Shown: piece after piece, positions 6,841 to 13,932 of the stretch
Numbering within the stretch: position 1 is the first letter of the stretch
How the letters are laid out: each line of letters opens with the position of its first letter
Source: Pseudomonadota bacterium
GTDB taxonomy: Bacteria; Pseudomonadota; Alphaproteobacteria; Rhodospirillales; Casp-alpha2
NCBI GenBank assembly: GCA_027620395.1
Contig: JAQBZY010000003.1
Span: forward strand, 1 to 14,456
Direction: 5' to 3'
DNA: 14,456 nucleotides
Notes under the pieces: model-generated
Databases searched by the model: none
What the model was told of the DNA's origin: nothing
What the model saw: the letters and a program-made list of their open reading frames with translations, nothing else
Translations under genes and position numbers: made by a program

Positions 6841-7473
6841 ATGGAACCCAAAGCGTTCGTTTATACGGAAGTTCAGATTTCGGTCCCGTTCGACCAAGCG
6901 CCCTGGCAGCAAATCAACACGGTGATTAAAAAACAGCTAGGTTTTATGAACAAAACTTGGTTCTCCGGCGTGAAAACGAACTCCCTATGTGGCATCTATG
7001 CCTTCGACAGCATTGAGAACGCCCTGTCGTTCGTGACCGGCTATTTTCCCGAAGAAGCCGGTGGCTTTGGCGCCGCGCACAATACGCGGATTTTCGATGC
7101 CACGATCGTCAAAGAGGCCAGCCTGGGGCTGGAGTCGCCGCATTTCGGCGCCGCGCCAAACCGCAAGCCGGGCGCCTTCGTCTATACGGAAGTTCAGATC
7201 AATCTGCCGTTTGAAAAGGCGCCCTGGAGAGACCGCAATCCGGTCCTCAAGCAACAGCCCGGCCTCATCGCGAAAACTTGGCTGAGCGGTCTCAATACTA
7301 ACACCATCGGCGGTGTCGATGCCTTCGACACGGTCGAGAACGCGACGGCGTTTGCTATCGAGACATTTCCGCAAACGGCAAGAAGAATGAACGCGGCATT
7401 CTACACCCGGGTGTTTGACGCCAGTCTGACCGAAGCCGCCAGCCGGGACATGCAGTCGCCTTACTACGCGTAA
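6841..7473 (+). CDS. Tandem-domain YdhR-like (ABM-fold) protein
   Basis: A 210-residue soluble protein made of two homologous domains of about 98 residues with a 107-residue period: repeat 1 at about 5-102 and repeat 2 at about 112-209. Matching blocks are FVYTEVQI (6-13 and 113-120), the PF..APW block, KTW.SG..TN (38-47 and 145-154), AFD..ENA (54-61 and 161-168) and the FDA near each domain end. The layout resembles the single-domain YdhR-like putative monooxygenases of the dimeric alpha/beta-barrel fold, so a fused pseudo-dimer is likely. No catalytic activity can be assigned. The start at 6841 was chosen because AAAGGA lies eight bases upstream; the alternative ATG at 6802 has no such site. 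It diverges from the HxlR regulator and is probably its target. Confidence 0.75.
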   Translation: MEPKAFVYTEVQISVPFDQAPWQQINTVIKKQLGFMNKTWFSGVKTNSLCGIYAFDSIENALSFVTGYFPEEAGGFGAAHNTRIFDATIVKEASLGLESPHFGAAPNRKPGAFVYTEVQINLPFEKAPWRDRNPVLKQQPGLIAKTWLSGLNTNTIGGVDAFDTVENATAFAIETFPQTARRMNAAFYTRVFDASLTEAASRDMQSPYYA

Positions 7474-7537
7474 ACGTCCAACGGCCGCCCAGAAATCGGC
7501 CGCGACGTGCCCGTGACGCGGCAATTTTCAGGATAGT

Positions 7538-7555
7538 CCCCGAACAAGTCCGGGG
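7538..7555. repeat. CCCCG...CGGGG palindromic element
   Basis: An 18-bp imperfect palindrome, CCCCGAACAAGTCCGGGG (one mismatched pair), between the convergent YdhR-like gene and sdhB. It resembles the CCCCGGACTTG-type palindromes scattered through intergenic DNA of many alphaproteobacteria. It may act as a transcript-end hairpin for the YdhR-like gene; there is no T tract. Confidence 0.5.
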
Positions 7556-7630
7556 TGACGAGCGGTGTTGGCTCGACGCTCGAAATCCACCACCCGCGAC
7601 TTGGTCAGACTTGTGAACCTGGTCCCGAGA

Positions 7631-7648
7631 CGCCCGCCGACGCGGGCG
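7631..7648 (-). terminator. Stem-loop downstream of sdhB
   Basis: CGCCCGC and GCGGGCG form a perfect 7-bp GC-rich stem with a 4-base loop, beginning about ten bases past the sdhB stop codon on the minus strand. It has no T-run, so it may serve as a 3' stability hairpin or a weak or Rho-assisted end of the sdh transcript. Confidence 0.45.
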
Positions 7649-7657
7649 CCAACCGCC

Positions 7658-8431
7658 TCAGCGCCGTTTCACCAACGCCATCTTGATTTCGGCGATCGCC
7701 TTGCCCGGGTTCAAGCCCTTCGGGCAGGTGTTGGTGCAGTTCATGATGGTATGGCAACGGAACAGCCGGAACGGATCGTCCAGATTGTCGAGCCGTTTGC
7801 CGGCCGCCTCGTCGCGCGAGTCAGCGATCCAGCGGTAGGCCTGCAATAGGATCGCCGGACCGAGATAGCGGTCACCGTTCCACCAATAGCTCGGGCAACT
7901 GGTTTGGCAGCAGAAACAAAGAATGCATTCCCAGAGCCCGTCGAGCTTTTCGCGCTCTTCCGGGCTTTGCCGGCGTTCCGTCGTCGGCGGCTGGGTGTCG
8001 GCTTGCAGCCACGGCTCGATCGAGCGGTACTGCGCGTAAGGCACGTTCAAGTCCGGCACCAGGTCCTTGATCACCGGCATGTGCGGCAGCGGATAGATCT
8101 TCACATCGCCCTTGATGTCGTCGATGGCCTTGGTGCAGGCCAGCGTGTTGGTGCCGTCAATATTGAAAGCGCACGATCCGCACACCCCTTCCCGGCACGA
8201 CCTGCGGAAAGTCAGCGTCGGATCGATTTCGTTCTTGATCTTGATCAGGGCGTCCAGAACCATCGGGCCGCATTTGTCGAGATCAATTTCGTAGCTGTCG
8301 ATCCGGGGAGTCTCGCCGGAATCCGGATCCCAGCGGTAAATCCGAAACGTCCGGATGCGAGCCGCAGCCTCGGCTTTATAGGTCTTGCCAGTGATGATCT
8401 TCGAATTGGCGGGGAGTGTGAATTCAACCAT
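7658..8431 (-). CDS. sdhB: Succinate dehydrogenase iron-sulfur subunit
   Basis: Iron-sulfur subunit of respiratory complex II, 257 residues, carrying electrons from FAD to quinone on the cytoplasmic face of the inner membrane. All ligands are visible: the [2Fe-2S] cysteines C79, C84, C87 ([10 protein letters not shown]) and C99; the [4Fe-4S] cysteines C169, C172, C175 with C236; and the [3Fe-4S] cysteines C179, C226 and C232. The C-terminal half has the usual ferredoxin-like fold segments ([22 protein letters not shown]). Length is normal. It is the last gene of the sdhCDAB operon, 14 bp after sdhA, with a purine-rich site (GGCGGAGA) before its ATG. A stem-loop follows the stop codon. Confidence 0.98.
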   Translation of the reverse strand: MVEFTLPANSKIITGKTYKAEAAARIRTFRIYRWDPDSGETPRIDSYEIDLDKCGPMVLDALIKIKNEIDPTLTFRRSCREGVCGSCAFNIDGTNTLACTKAIDDIKGDVKIYPLPHMPVIKDLVPDLNVPYAQYRSIEPWLQADTQPPTTERRQSPEEREKLDGLWECILCFCCQTSCPSYWWNGDRYLGPAILLQAYRWIADSRDEAAGKRLDNLDDPFRLFRCHTIMNCTNTCPKGLNPGKAIAEIKMALVKRR

Positions 8432-8445
8432 GTTCTATCTCCGCC

Positions 8446-10221
8446 TCAATAAACCCGGGCCTTGGGCACGATATACTCGACCTCGTCGGTCAAGGTGTAG
8501 GTGTGCACCGGACGGTAGCTCAGCCGAACCGAATTGTCGGCGCCGATCCAGGCCAGTGAATGCTTCATCCAGTTGACGTCATCGCGTTCGGAATGATCCT
8601 CGTGCTCGTGTGCGCCGCGGCTTTCGTGCCGGGCTTCGCCGGAATGCATGGTCGCCAGCGCGCACGGCACCAGATTGGTGAGTTCCAGCGTTTCGACCAA
8701 ATCGGAGTTCCAGATCAACGAGCGGTCGGTGACTTTGATGTCCTTCAACTTCGCCGCCACGCCGTCGACCAGATCGACGCCTTCCTTCAAGACTTCAGAG
8801 GTCCTAAAGACGGCGGCGTTATTCTGCATGACGCGCTGCAATTCACCGCGAATGGCCGCCGTCGAATGGGCGCCAGACGCATTGCGAAGTTTATCGAAGC
8901 GCTCAAGCGCGGCATCGGCGGAGGCCTTGTTCAATGGCGGCGGAGTTTGCCCGGGCTTGACTAGTTCGGCGGCGCGGATCGCGGCGGCGCGGCCGAACAC
9001 GACCAGATCGAGAAGCGAGTTGGTGCCCAAGCGGTTGGCGCCGTGCACCGAGACGCAGGCGCACTCGCCGATCGCCATCAGGCCCGGGTTGACCCGGTCG
9101 GGCTCGCTCTCGGTCGGGCGCAACACCTCGCCACGGTAGTTGGTCGGCACGCCGCCCATGTTGTAATGCACCGTCGGCAACACCGGGATCGGCTCCTTGG
9201 TCGCATCGATGCCCGAGAAGATACGCGCCGTCTCGGTAATGCCGGGAAGCCTTTGGTTGAGGACTTCGGCGCCGAGATGCTCAAGGTGCAGGTGAATGTG
9301 GTCGTTGTCGTCGCCGACGCCCCGGCCTTCGCGGATTTCCACCGTCATGGCGCGGCTGACGACATCGCGGCTGGCCAGGTCCTTGGCCGTCGGCGCGTAG
9401 CGTTCCATGAACCGCTCGCCCTTGGAATTGGTCAGATACCCGCCTTCGCCGCGGGCACCCTCGGTGATCAGGCAGCCCGATCCGTAAATGCCGGTCGGAT
9501 GGAACTGCACGAACTCGTGGTCCTGCAACGGTATGCCGGCCCGAGCCGCCATGCCGTTGCCGTCACCGGTGCAAGTATGCGCCGATGTACAGGAAAAATA
9601 CGCCCGACCGTAACCGCCGGTGGCCAACACCGTGATCGCGCCCTGGAAGCGGTGCATCTTGCCGTCATCCAGGTTCCAAGCCAGCACGCCCTGGCAAGTG
9701 CCGTCGTCGGCCATGATCAAATCGATGGCGATGTATTCGACGAAGAACTCGGCGTCGTGCTTCAAGGACTGCTGATAGAGGGTGTGCAGAATCGCGTGCC
9801 CGGTGCGGTCGGCGGCGGCGCAGGCGCGCTGCACCGGCTTCTCGCCGAAGTTGGACATATGGCCGCCGAACGGGCGCTGATAGATGCGGCCATCGTCGGT
9901 CCTGGAAAACGGAACCCCATAGTGTTCAAGCTCATAGACCGCCGGCACCGCTTCGCGGCACATGTATTCGATGGCGTCCTGGTCGCCGAGCCAATCGGCG
10001 CCCTTGACGGTGTCGTACATGTGCCAGATCCAGTTGTCCTCGGCCATGTTGCCCAACGAGGCGCCGATACCGCCCTGCGCGGCGACGGTGTGCGAGCGGG
10101 TCGGAAACACCTTGGTGAGACCGGCCGCGGCCATGCCAAGCGTGGCGCGGAGCCCGGCGCCGCCGGCGCCGACGACAATGACGTCATATTTGTGATCGAC
10201 GATTTCGTAGGCTTTTGTCAT
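8446..10221 (-). CDS. sdhA: Succinate dehydrogenase flavoprotein subunit
   Basis: Catalytic flavoprotein of complex II, 591 residues, oxidising succinate to fumarate. Seen: FAD-binding GAGGAG (18-23); H44 in [10 protein letters not shown], the histidine that carries covalent [12 protein letters not shown] with H241; TEGARGEGG with R257; the SRDVVSRAM segment (284-292) with the catalytic arginine; [13 protein letters not shown] with H352; and [18 protein letters not shown] near the end of the FAD domain. The C-terminus has the usual capping region and ends in [11 protein letters not shown]. It follows sdhD by 6 bp, with its ribosome binding site (GGGAG) overlapping the end of sdhD. Long open frames on the opposite strand across this gene are by-products of high GC codon use. 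Confidence 0.99.
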   Translation of the reverse strand: MTKAYEIVDHKYDVIVVGAGGAGLRATLGMAAAGLTKVFPTRSHTVAAQGGIGASLGNMAEDNWIWHMYDTVKGADWLGDQDAIEYMCREAVPAVYELEHYGVPFSRTDDGRIYQRPFGGHMSNFGEKPVQRACAAADRTGHAILHTLYQQSLKHDAEFFVEYIAIDLIMADDGTCQGVLAWNLDDGKMHRFQGAITVLATGGYGRAYFSCTSAHTCTGDGNGMAARAGIPLQDHEFVQFHPTGIYGSGCLITEGARGEGGYLTNSKGERFMERYAPTAKDLASRDVVSRAMTVEIREGRGVGDDNDHIHLHLEHLGAEVLNQRLPGITETARIFSGIDATKEPIPVLPTVHYNMGGVPTNYRGEVLRPTESEPDRVNPGLMAIGECACVSVHGANRLGTNSLLDLVVFGRAAAIRAAELVKPGQTPPPLNKASADAALERFDKLRNASGAHSTAAIRGELQRVMQNNAAVFRTSEVLKEGVDLVDGVAAKLKDIKVTDRSLIWNSDLVETLELTNLVPCALATMHSGEARHESRGAHEHEDHSERDDVNWMKHSLAWIGADNSVRLSYRPVHTYTLTDEVEYIVPKARVY

Positions 10222-10227
10222 TAGGCG

Positions 10228-10608
10228 TCAGCTCCCGAACGTCAGGCGGATAATGGCGAACAGCCCACAGGCGCCGATCAGAACGGCGCCGAACTTAACC
10301 CCGATGAGTGCCGTCAATTTGGCCGCTTCGCCGTGCACGTAGTCCTCGATCACCGCCTGTAGGCCGAGTTGGCCATGATAGAAACCGGCGACAATCAGAA
10401 GCCCAAGCAGCACCGGATTGTAGTGCCGGCCGACGAAGGCCTTGAAAGTGGCGATATCGGCGCCGACCAGTGGCAGCGCCACCACGGCGAACCAGATCAC
10501 CAGCGGGATCAGGGCAATGCCGCTTAACCGCTGAACCCAGAAATGATGTGACCCATCTTGGGTCGAACCGAGGCCACGGACGCGGCCGAGTTGCGAGCGC
10601 ATTTCCAT
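10228..10608 (-). CDS. sdhD: Succinate dehydrogenase membrane anchor subunit SdhD
   Basis: Hydrophobic membrane anchor of complex II, 126 residues, with three membrane spans (about 31-49, 64-84 and 97-120). The family marks are HHFWVQRLSG (21-30), H78 in FYHGQLGLQ as probable heme b ligand, and EDYVH (88-92), whose Asp-Tyr pair corresponds to the quinone-site residues of other SdhD proteins. The ATG at 10608-10606 was chosen because its first base is the last base of the sdhC stop (TGATG), with GGGAGG upstream; a longer frame starting at 10803 lies inside sdhC and has no family resemblance. Translation is probably coupled to sdhC. Confidence 0.93.
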   Translation of the reverse strand: MEMRSQLGRVRGLGSTQDGSHHFWVQRLSGIALIPLVIWFAVVALPLVGADIATFKAFVGRHYNPVLLGLLIVAGFYHGQLGLQAVIEDYVHGEAAKLTALIGVKFGAVLIGACGLFAIIRLTFGS

Positions 10609-10994
10609 CACACACCTCCCGCGATCACGGCGATGGTGAGCGCCGTGAGTGCGACCGAGATGGCGACCACGGCGAGGCCGGAATTGCGGACCTGATCGAG
10701 TTCGAAGCCAAGACCGATGTCCCAGGCCAGATGGCGGATGCCATTGGCGAGGTGGTACCAGAGCGAGAAAATGACGCCGGCCAGAACGATCTTGCCGATC
10801 CAAGACCCCATCACCGCCTGGGCGGTGGCGAACGGCGCCGGTCCGTAGGTCGCCGCCATCAGCCAGTAGACCAGCATGACGGCGCCGAACACCAGCGCAA
10901 TGCCGGTCATCCTATGCGTGATCGAAAGAATAGATGTGATCTGCGGCCGGTAGATCTGAAGATGCGGCGAGAGCGGTCGGTTACGGTCGGTCAT
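10608..10994 (-). CDS. sdhC: Succinate dehydrogenase cytochrome b556 subunit SdhC
   Basis: Cytochrome b subunit of complex II, 128 residues from the chosen start, with three membrane spans (about 29-48, 65-85 and 104-126). Family signatures: RPLSPHLQIYRPQ (6-18), SILSITHRMTG (21-31) at the quinone site, and the heme-ligand histidine H81 in YHLANGIRHLAWD (80-92). The start at 10994 is preferred over an in-frame ATG at 11057 because the conserved N-terminus begins here and a GAGGTG site lies just upstream. First gene of sdhCDAB; it shares one base with sdhD. Its promoter must lie in the non-coding region upstream. Confidence 0.94.
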   Translation of the reverse strand: MTDRNRPLSPHLQIYRPQITSILSITHRMTGIALVFGAVMLVYWLMAATYGPAPFATAQAVMGSWIGKIVLAGVIFSLWYHLANGIRHLAWDIGLGFELDQVRNSGLAVVAISVALTALTIAVIAGGV

Positions 10995-11028
10995 CGGTCG
11001 CACCTCGTCCCCTGTAAGCCCCTGGGCA

Positions 11029-11089
11029 GCACTATTGCAGTGCACATTTTGCGTCAATCAGTGGTACCCGCCGCCCTGCGGCAAGTCAA
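11029..11089 (-). promoter_or_regulatory. Candidate sdhCDAB promoters
   Basis: Two sigma-70-like arrangements on the minus strand, both with 17-bp spacers: TTGACT at 11089-11084 with TACCAC at 11066-11061, and TTGACG at 11057-11052 with TAGTGC at 11034-11029. The -35 boxes are good, the -10 boxes poor, so at most one is likely to be used. They are 35-95 bp upstream of sdhC, the expected place. Confidence 0.3.
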
Positions 11090-11193
11090 CAAGACGCATC
11101 AAATCCCGAAGCTTAACGAGGTACGGCAGGATACCGCAACCACCGGAAATCTTTCAGTATTCTAATAAACGGCGGCGGCGGCCATGACGGTAA

Positions 11194-11242
11194 TGTGGAC
11201 AAACTGTGCACACAATGGGGATAAGCCCGGCTGTTATGCACA
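11194..11242. promoter_or_regulatory. Cluster of DnaA-box-like 9-mers
   Basis: Four 9-mers resembling the DnaA box TTATNCACA lie within 49 bp: TTGTCCACA (minus, 11202-11194), CTGTGCACA (plus, 11204-11212; its core TGTGCACA is self-complementary), TTATCCCCA (minus, 11224-11216) and an exact TTATGCACA (plus, 11234-11242). An AT-rich stretch (about 11145-11170, 73% AT by hand count) is next to the cluster in otherwise GC-rich DNA. This is origin-like or a DnaA titration/regulation site. No dnaA, hemE, parA or gid genes are in the window, so an origin cannot be claimed. Confidence 0.5.
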
Positions 11243-11259
11243 GGAATCTATACTTACCC

Positions 11260-11810
11260 CCGCTTTTCAAAGTTGCCGTCCGAGTTGAACCGGTCGCATG
11301 CTTCCAGCCGCATGTGGTGGTGTAATGACGCCCGTGCCGGACACACCGGTTTCGGCACGGAGTTGATCGACGGATGCGGCAACTTCGGCTGCCAAGTCTT
11401 TCGAGAGACGCCTTCCGCCTGCACGGCCAAGCCTTGCTCCGCGCCGCACCTTCGGGAGGCGGATCGGGTCTGGGTGGCGTTTCCGGCGTTTACGCCGGCA
11501 GCGCCGGGCGGGCCGCCCGTTCGGGCGGCAAGGCGAAACGCCGGGTTTCGCCCTATCCTTCACAGGATGGCGCTCCGGCCTTGCGGTGAAACGGTCGTTG
11601 CCGCGTCTGTCCTGCTGGCGTTTGACGCCGACGGATGGACGTTCGTCGCCTCGGGTCGATCTCTGCCCAGGGTGCGTCCGAAGCGGACGAACGGCGGTGA
11701 TGCCTCACATGCGACGGAGCCTGGCCGGCTCCAAGAGGCGTCAGGGGTGCCGTCCCAGCGGTGCGCGGCGCGGGTTTCCCAGGACCCACGTCACCTGACG
11801 CCTCTTTTAT
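11260..11810. other. Hairpin-rich non-coding stretch, unidentified
   Basis: Part of the 900-bp gap between sdhC and mch. Open frames here have no recognisable protein character. Several perfect stems follow each other: CCGGCG/CGCCGG (11483-11498), GCCGCCC/GGGCGGC (11512-11529), GGCGAAAC/GTTTCGCC (11532-11552), ATCCT/AGGAT (11555-11568), CGTCCG/CGGACG (11675-11689), GGAGCC/GGCTCC (11716-11732) and a 12-bp stem at 11734-11805. It could be a structured RNA transcribed rightwards, a block of repeat elements, or a decayed gene. It lacks the signatures of RNase P RNA, tmRNA and SRP RNA that I know. No function assigned. Confidence 0.4.
11734..11808 (+). terminator. 12-bp stem followed by T-run, terminator-like, with a 48-base loop
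   Basis: AGAGGCGTCAGG (11734-11745) pairs perfectly with CCTGACGCCTCT (11794-11805), and the second arm runs into TTTT (11805-11808) and then ATATT. The T-run is only on the plus strand, so any transcript ending here reads rightwards, opposite to both flanking operons. The 48-base loop is much longer than in an ordinary terminator and may itself fold; the closing stem of a small RNA is an alternative. Confidence 0.45.
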
Positions 11811-11865
11811 ATTCAGGACGCGGATTCGCGATCAACTGGAATTTGCCAAATATGATAGGCTCGGC

Positions 11866-11890
11866 GCCGGCATCCCCGCGAATTGCCGGC
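11866..11890 (-). terminator. Stem-loop downstream of mch
   Basis: GCCGGCA (11866-11872) and TGCCGGC (11884-11890) form a perfect 7-bp stem with an 11-base loop, starting 12 bases past the mch stop codon on the minus strand. A clear T-run is missing (ATCATATTT comes after a gap), so it is a probable 3' hairpin and possible terminator of the mcl/mch transcript. Confidence 0.4.
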
Positions 11891-11902
11891 TCGGGATTTG
11901 CC

Positions 11903-12961
11903 CTAGTGGCGTCTCGGCATCAGTGCCCAATAATCGAAATCGAGCACCACGTCGGGTAGGTATTTGCCGGCCTGATCCTTGAGCGGAAAATCGGCGCAAG
12001 CTCTATCCTTGGTCGCGACGGTCCTAAGCCGTAGCGCGCCCAAGTCCCGCCGGCCGTCGATTTCGGCCATGGCCAACACTTCCGACCAGGCATGGATGGT
12101 GTCGCCGGCGAAGATCGGATTGGCGTGCTGTCCGGCATTGATCGCCACCACCTTGAAGGCATTGGCGAGACCGTTGAAGGAAAGTGCACGGGCCGTCGAG
12201 ATCACGTGCCCGCCGTAAACCAGGCGCCGGCCGAACCGTCCCGCTTTCTGCTCAAACTGGTTGAAGTGGACCTTGGCAGTGTTCTGATAGAGCCTCGTCG
12301 CCAACATGTGTTCGGCTTCTTCAACCGTCGACCCGTCGACATGGTCGATTTTTTCGCCGATGGCATAATCGTCCCAAAGATACTGGCTGCCGGCGAGTCC
12401 GGCATCGTAGGCGCCGAGATCAAGACCATCCGGCACCTTGAGCGCCGCCGCGTCGACGGCGTTCGGCAAATCCGGCAGTCGCGCGTCTGGCGCCGGCACG
12501 CTTTCGTCCCGCTTTCGCACCATCACCCAGCGGACGTAGTCGAGCACCGTTTCACGGCGCTGATTGACGCCGGTCGTGCGCACGTAGACGACGCCGGTCT
12601 TGCCGTTGGAATTTTCCTTGAGCCCGATGACTTCCGACATTGCACTAAGCGTGTCGCCGGCGAAAACCGGCACGCCGAAGATGCCGGACGCGTAACCGAG
12701 ATTGGCGACGGCGTTTAGGGAAATGTCCGGCACGGTCTTCCCGAAGACGATATGAAAGGCCAGAAAATCGTCGACCGGGAGCGCCCGGTAGCCGATGCCG
12801 CGGGCGAACTCGACCGACGACGTTGCCGCGAAGCGGCCACCGTAAAGCGCGCCATAAAGCGTGATATCGCCCTCCGAGACCGTCCTTGGCGTGGCGTGTC
12901 CAAGCACCTGGCCGAGTCTGAAGTCCTCGAAGAAATTTCCGGTATTTGTTTTGCCGGTCAT
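11903..12961 (-). CDS. mch: Mesaconyl-CoA hydratase (beta-methylmalyl-CoA dehydratase), MaoC-like
   Basis: A 352-residue double-hotdog hydratase that matches the Mch family, which interconverts mesaconyl-CoA and beta-methylmalyl-CoA in the ethylmalonyl-CoA pathway. Shared family blocks as I recall them: FFEDFRLGQ and HATPRT near the N-terminus, VFGKTVPDISLNAVANLGYA, VEEAEHMLATRLYQNTAKVH, and RRLVYGGHVIS followed by ARALSFNGLANAF. Each half carries a hotdog FAGDT motif (about residues 100-104 and 284-288), so the protein is an internal duplication with probably one working site. Start: ATG at 12961 has GAGGG about seven bases upstream; the ATG at 12967 would put that site too close. It follows the malyl-CoA enzyme gene after 10 bp and is surely cotranscribed. 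The signature enzyme crotonyl-CoA carboxylase/reductase is not in the window, so the pathway itself is inferred. Confidence 0.85.
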   Translation of the reverse strand: MTGKTNTGNFFEDFRLGQVLGHATPRTVSEGDITLYGALYGGRFAATSSVEFARGIGYRALPVDDFLAFHIVFGKTVPDISLNAVANLGYASGIFGVPVFAGDTLSAMSEVIGLKENSNGKTGVVYVRTTGVNQRRETVLDYVRWVMVRKRDESVPAPDARLPDLPNAVDAAALKVPDGLDLGAYDAGLAGSQYLWDDYAIGEKIDHVDGSTVEEAEHMLATRLYQNTAKVHFNQFEQKAGRFGRRLVYGGHVISTARALSFNGLANAFKVVAINAGQHANPIFAGDTIHAWSEVLAMAEIDGRRDLGALRLRTVATKDRACADFPLKDQAGKYLPDVVLDFDYWALMPRRH

Positions 12962-12971
12962 CGGCATTCCC

Positions 12972-13847
12972 TCACGTCCGGTTGACGATGGCGTCGGCGA
13001 GCCCGACTAGGCGCTTGGCTTCGGTGACGTGCAGATTCTCAATCAGCTTGCCGTCGACCAGGATCACCCCCTTACCCGCCTTCACCGCTTCGCCATGCGC
13101 GGCGATGATCCGCTTGGCCCAAGTGACATCCGCCGTCGACGGCGCGAAGACCTCATTTGCGATGGCGATGGTCTTCGGGTGGATGAGGGTCTTGCCGTCC
13201 ATGCCGAGATCGCGACCCTGTTCGCAAGCGGCTCGGAACCCGGCATCGTCGTCGAGATCGAGATGCACGCCATCCAGGACCGCGATTTTCGCCGCCCGGG
13301 CCGCCAGGATGCAATGTTCGAGCGCCATCAGAAACGGCAATCGCCCTGGCACATGCCGGCAGTTCAAGTCCTTGGCCAGATCGGAGGTACCGAGCACCAA
13401 ACATCCGACCCTGGGATCGGCGAAGGCGATTTCCTTGGCGTTCAAAATGCCGAGCGGCGTTTCCATCATGCACCAGAACGAGAGCGTCTTAGGCGCCCCC
13501 GCTGAATCGAGGATGGCGAGCGCTTTTTGGACCATGGCGGCGCTTTCGACCTTCGGCAGCAGCACGGCGTGGCAGTTCGGCATCTTGGCGACGGCGGCAA
13601 GATCGGCCTCGGCCCACTCGGTCGCCAGATCGTTGGTCCGGACCACGATCTCCCGTTCGCCGTAGCCGCCGGCGGCGAGCGCCGAGGCGATGCCCTCCCG
13701 GGCCGTCTGCTTGATGTCGGGGGCCACTGAATCTTCAAGATCGAGGACCAGACCGTCGGCGGCAAGCGTGCGCCCTTTCTCCAGTGCCCGGGCATTCGAG
13801 CCAGGCATATAAAGGACAGAACGGCGCGGACGAATGGCTTCGGGCAT
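12972..13847 (-). CDS. HpcH/HpaI-family CoA-ester lyase, probably (3S)-malyl-CoA thioesterase (Mcl2-like)
   Basis: A 291-residue TIM-barrel protein of the citrate lyase beta/malyl-CoA lyase family. Visible: RSVLYMPGSN (9-18), DLEDSVAP (36-43), R70 in VVRTND, LPKVES (97-102), METPLGI with Mg ligand E129, GTSDLAKDL with Mg ligand D156, HPKTIAIANEVFAPS (223-237) and the ending GKLIENLHV. Length and the motifs RSVLYxPGS, SDLAK and IENLH look closer to Rhodobacter Mcl2, a (3S)-malyl-CoA thioesterase, than to the longer Mcl1 malyl-CoA/methylmalyl-CoA lyase; this comparison is from memory, so a lyase is possible. Next to mch it would release malate and CoA from malyl-CoA or cleave methylmalyl-CoA. 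An AGGGAGA site precedes the ATG at 13847. It diverges from pdxY across 85 bp and is the first gene of a two-gene operon. Confidence 0.8.
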   Translation of the reverse strand: MPEAIRPRRSVLYMPGSNARALEKGRTLAADGLVLDLEDSVAPDIKQTAREGIASALAAGGYGEREIVVRTNDLATEWAEADLAAVAKMPNCHAVLLPKVESAAMVQKALAILDSAGAPKTLSFWCMMETPLGILNAKEIAFADPRVGCLVLGTSDLAKDLNCRHVPGRLPFLMALEHCILAARAAKIAVLDGVHLDLDDDAGFRAACEQGRDLGMDGKTLIHPKTIAIANEVFAPSTADVTWAKRIIAAHGEAVKAGKGVILVDGKLIENLHVTEAKRLVGLADAIVNRT

Positions 13848-13932
13848 GCTCGGTCTCCCTTGCGGTCTCGGGCGAATATTGTGCAGTGCGGCGGAACTAT
13901 AATAGCTGCCTCGGATGTGGCAAGCTCAGCCA

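Noticed and set aside
9043..10224. A 393-codon open frame on the plus strand opposite sdhA
   Set aside because: It is the antisense shadow of sdhA; its translation is rich in His, Arg, Ala and Gly with no family likeness, and sdhA is unmistakable.
11194..11242. Firm call of a chromosomal replication origin
   Set aside because: The box cluster is suggestive, but no origin-linked genes are present and skew cannot be judged from 14 kb.
11260..11810. Known housekeeping RNA (rnpB, ssrA, ffs) as explanation of the hairpin-rich stretch
   Set aside because: I looked for the RNase P GAGGAAAGTCC and ACAGA boxes, a tmRNA tag frame and T-arm, and the SRP GGAAGGAAGCAGCC loop on both strands and found none.
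11267..11959. Overlapping open frames on both strands in the gap between sdhC and mch
   Set aside because: None has recognisable domains, a ribosome binding site or protein-like composition; the plus frame also runs into the mch 3' end.
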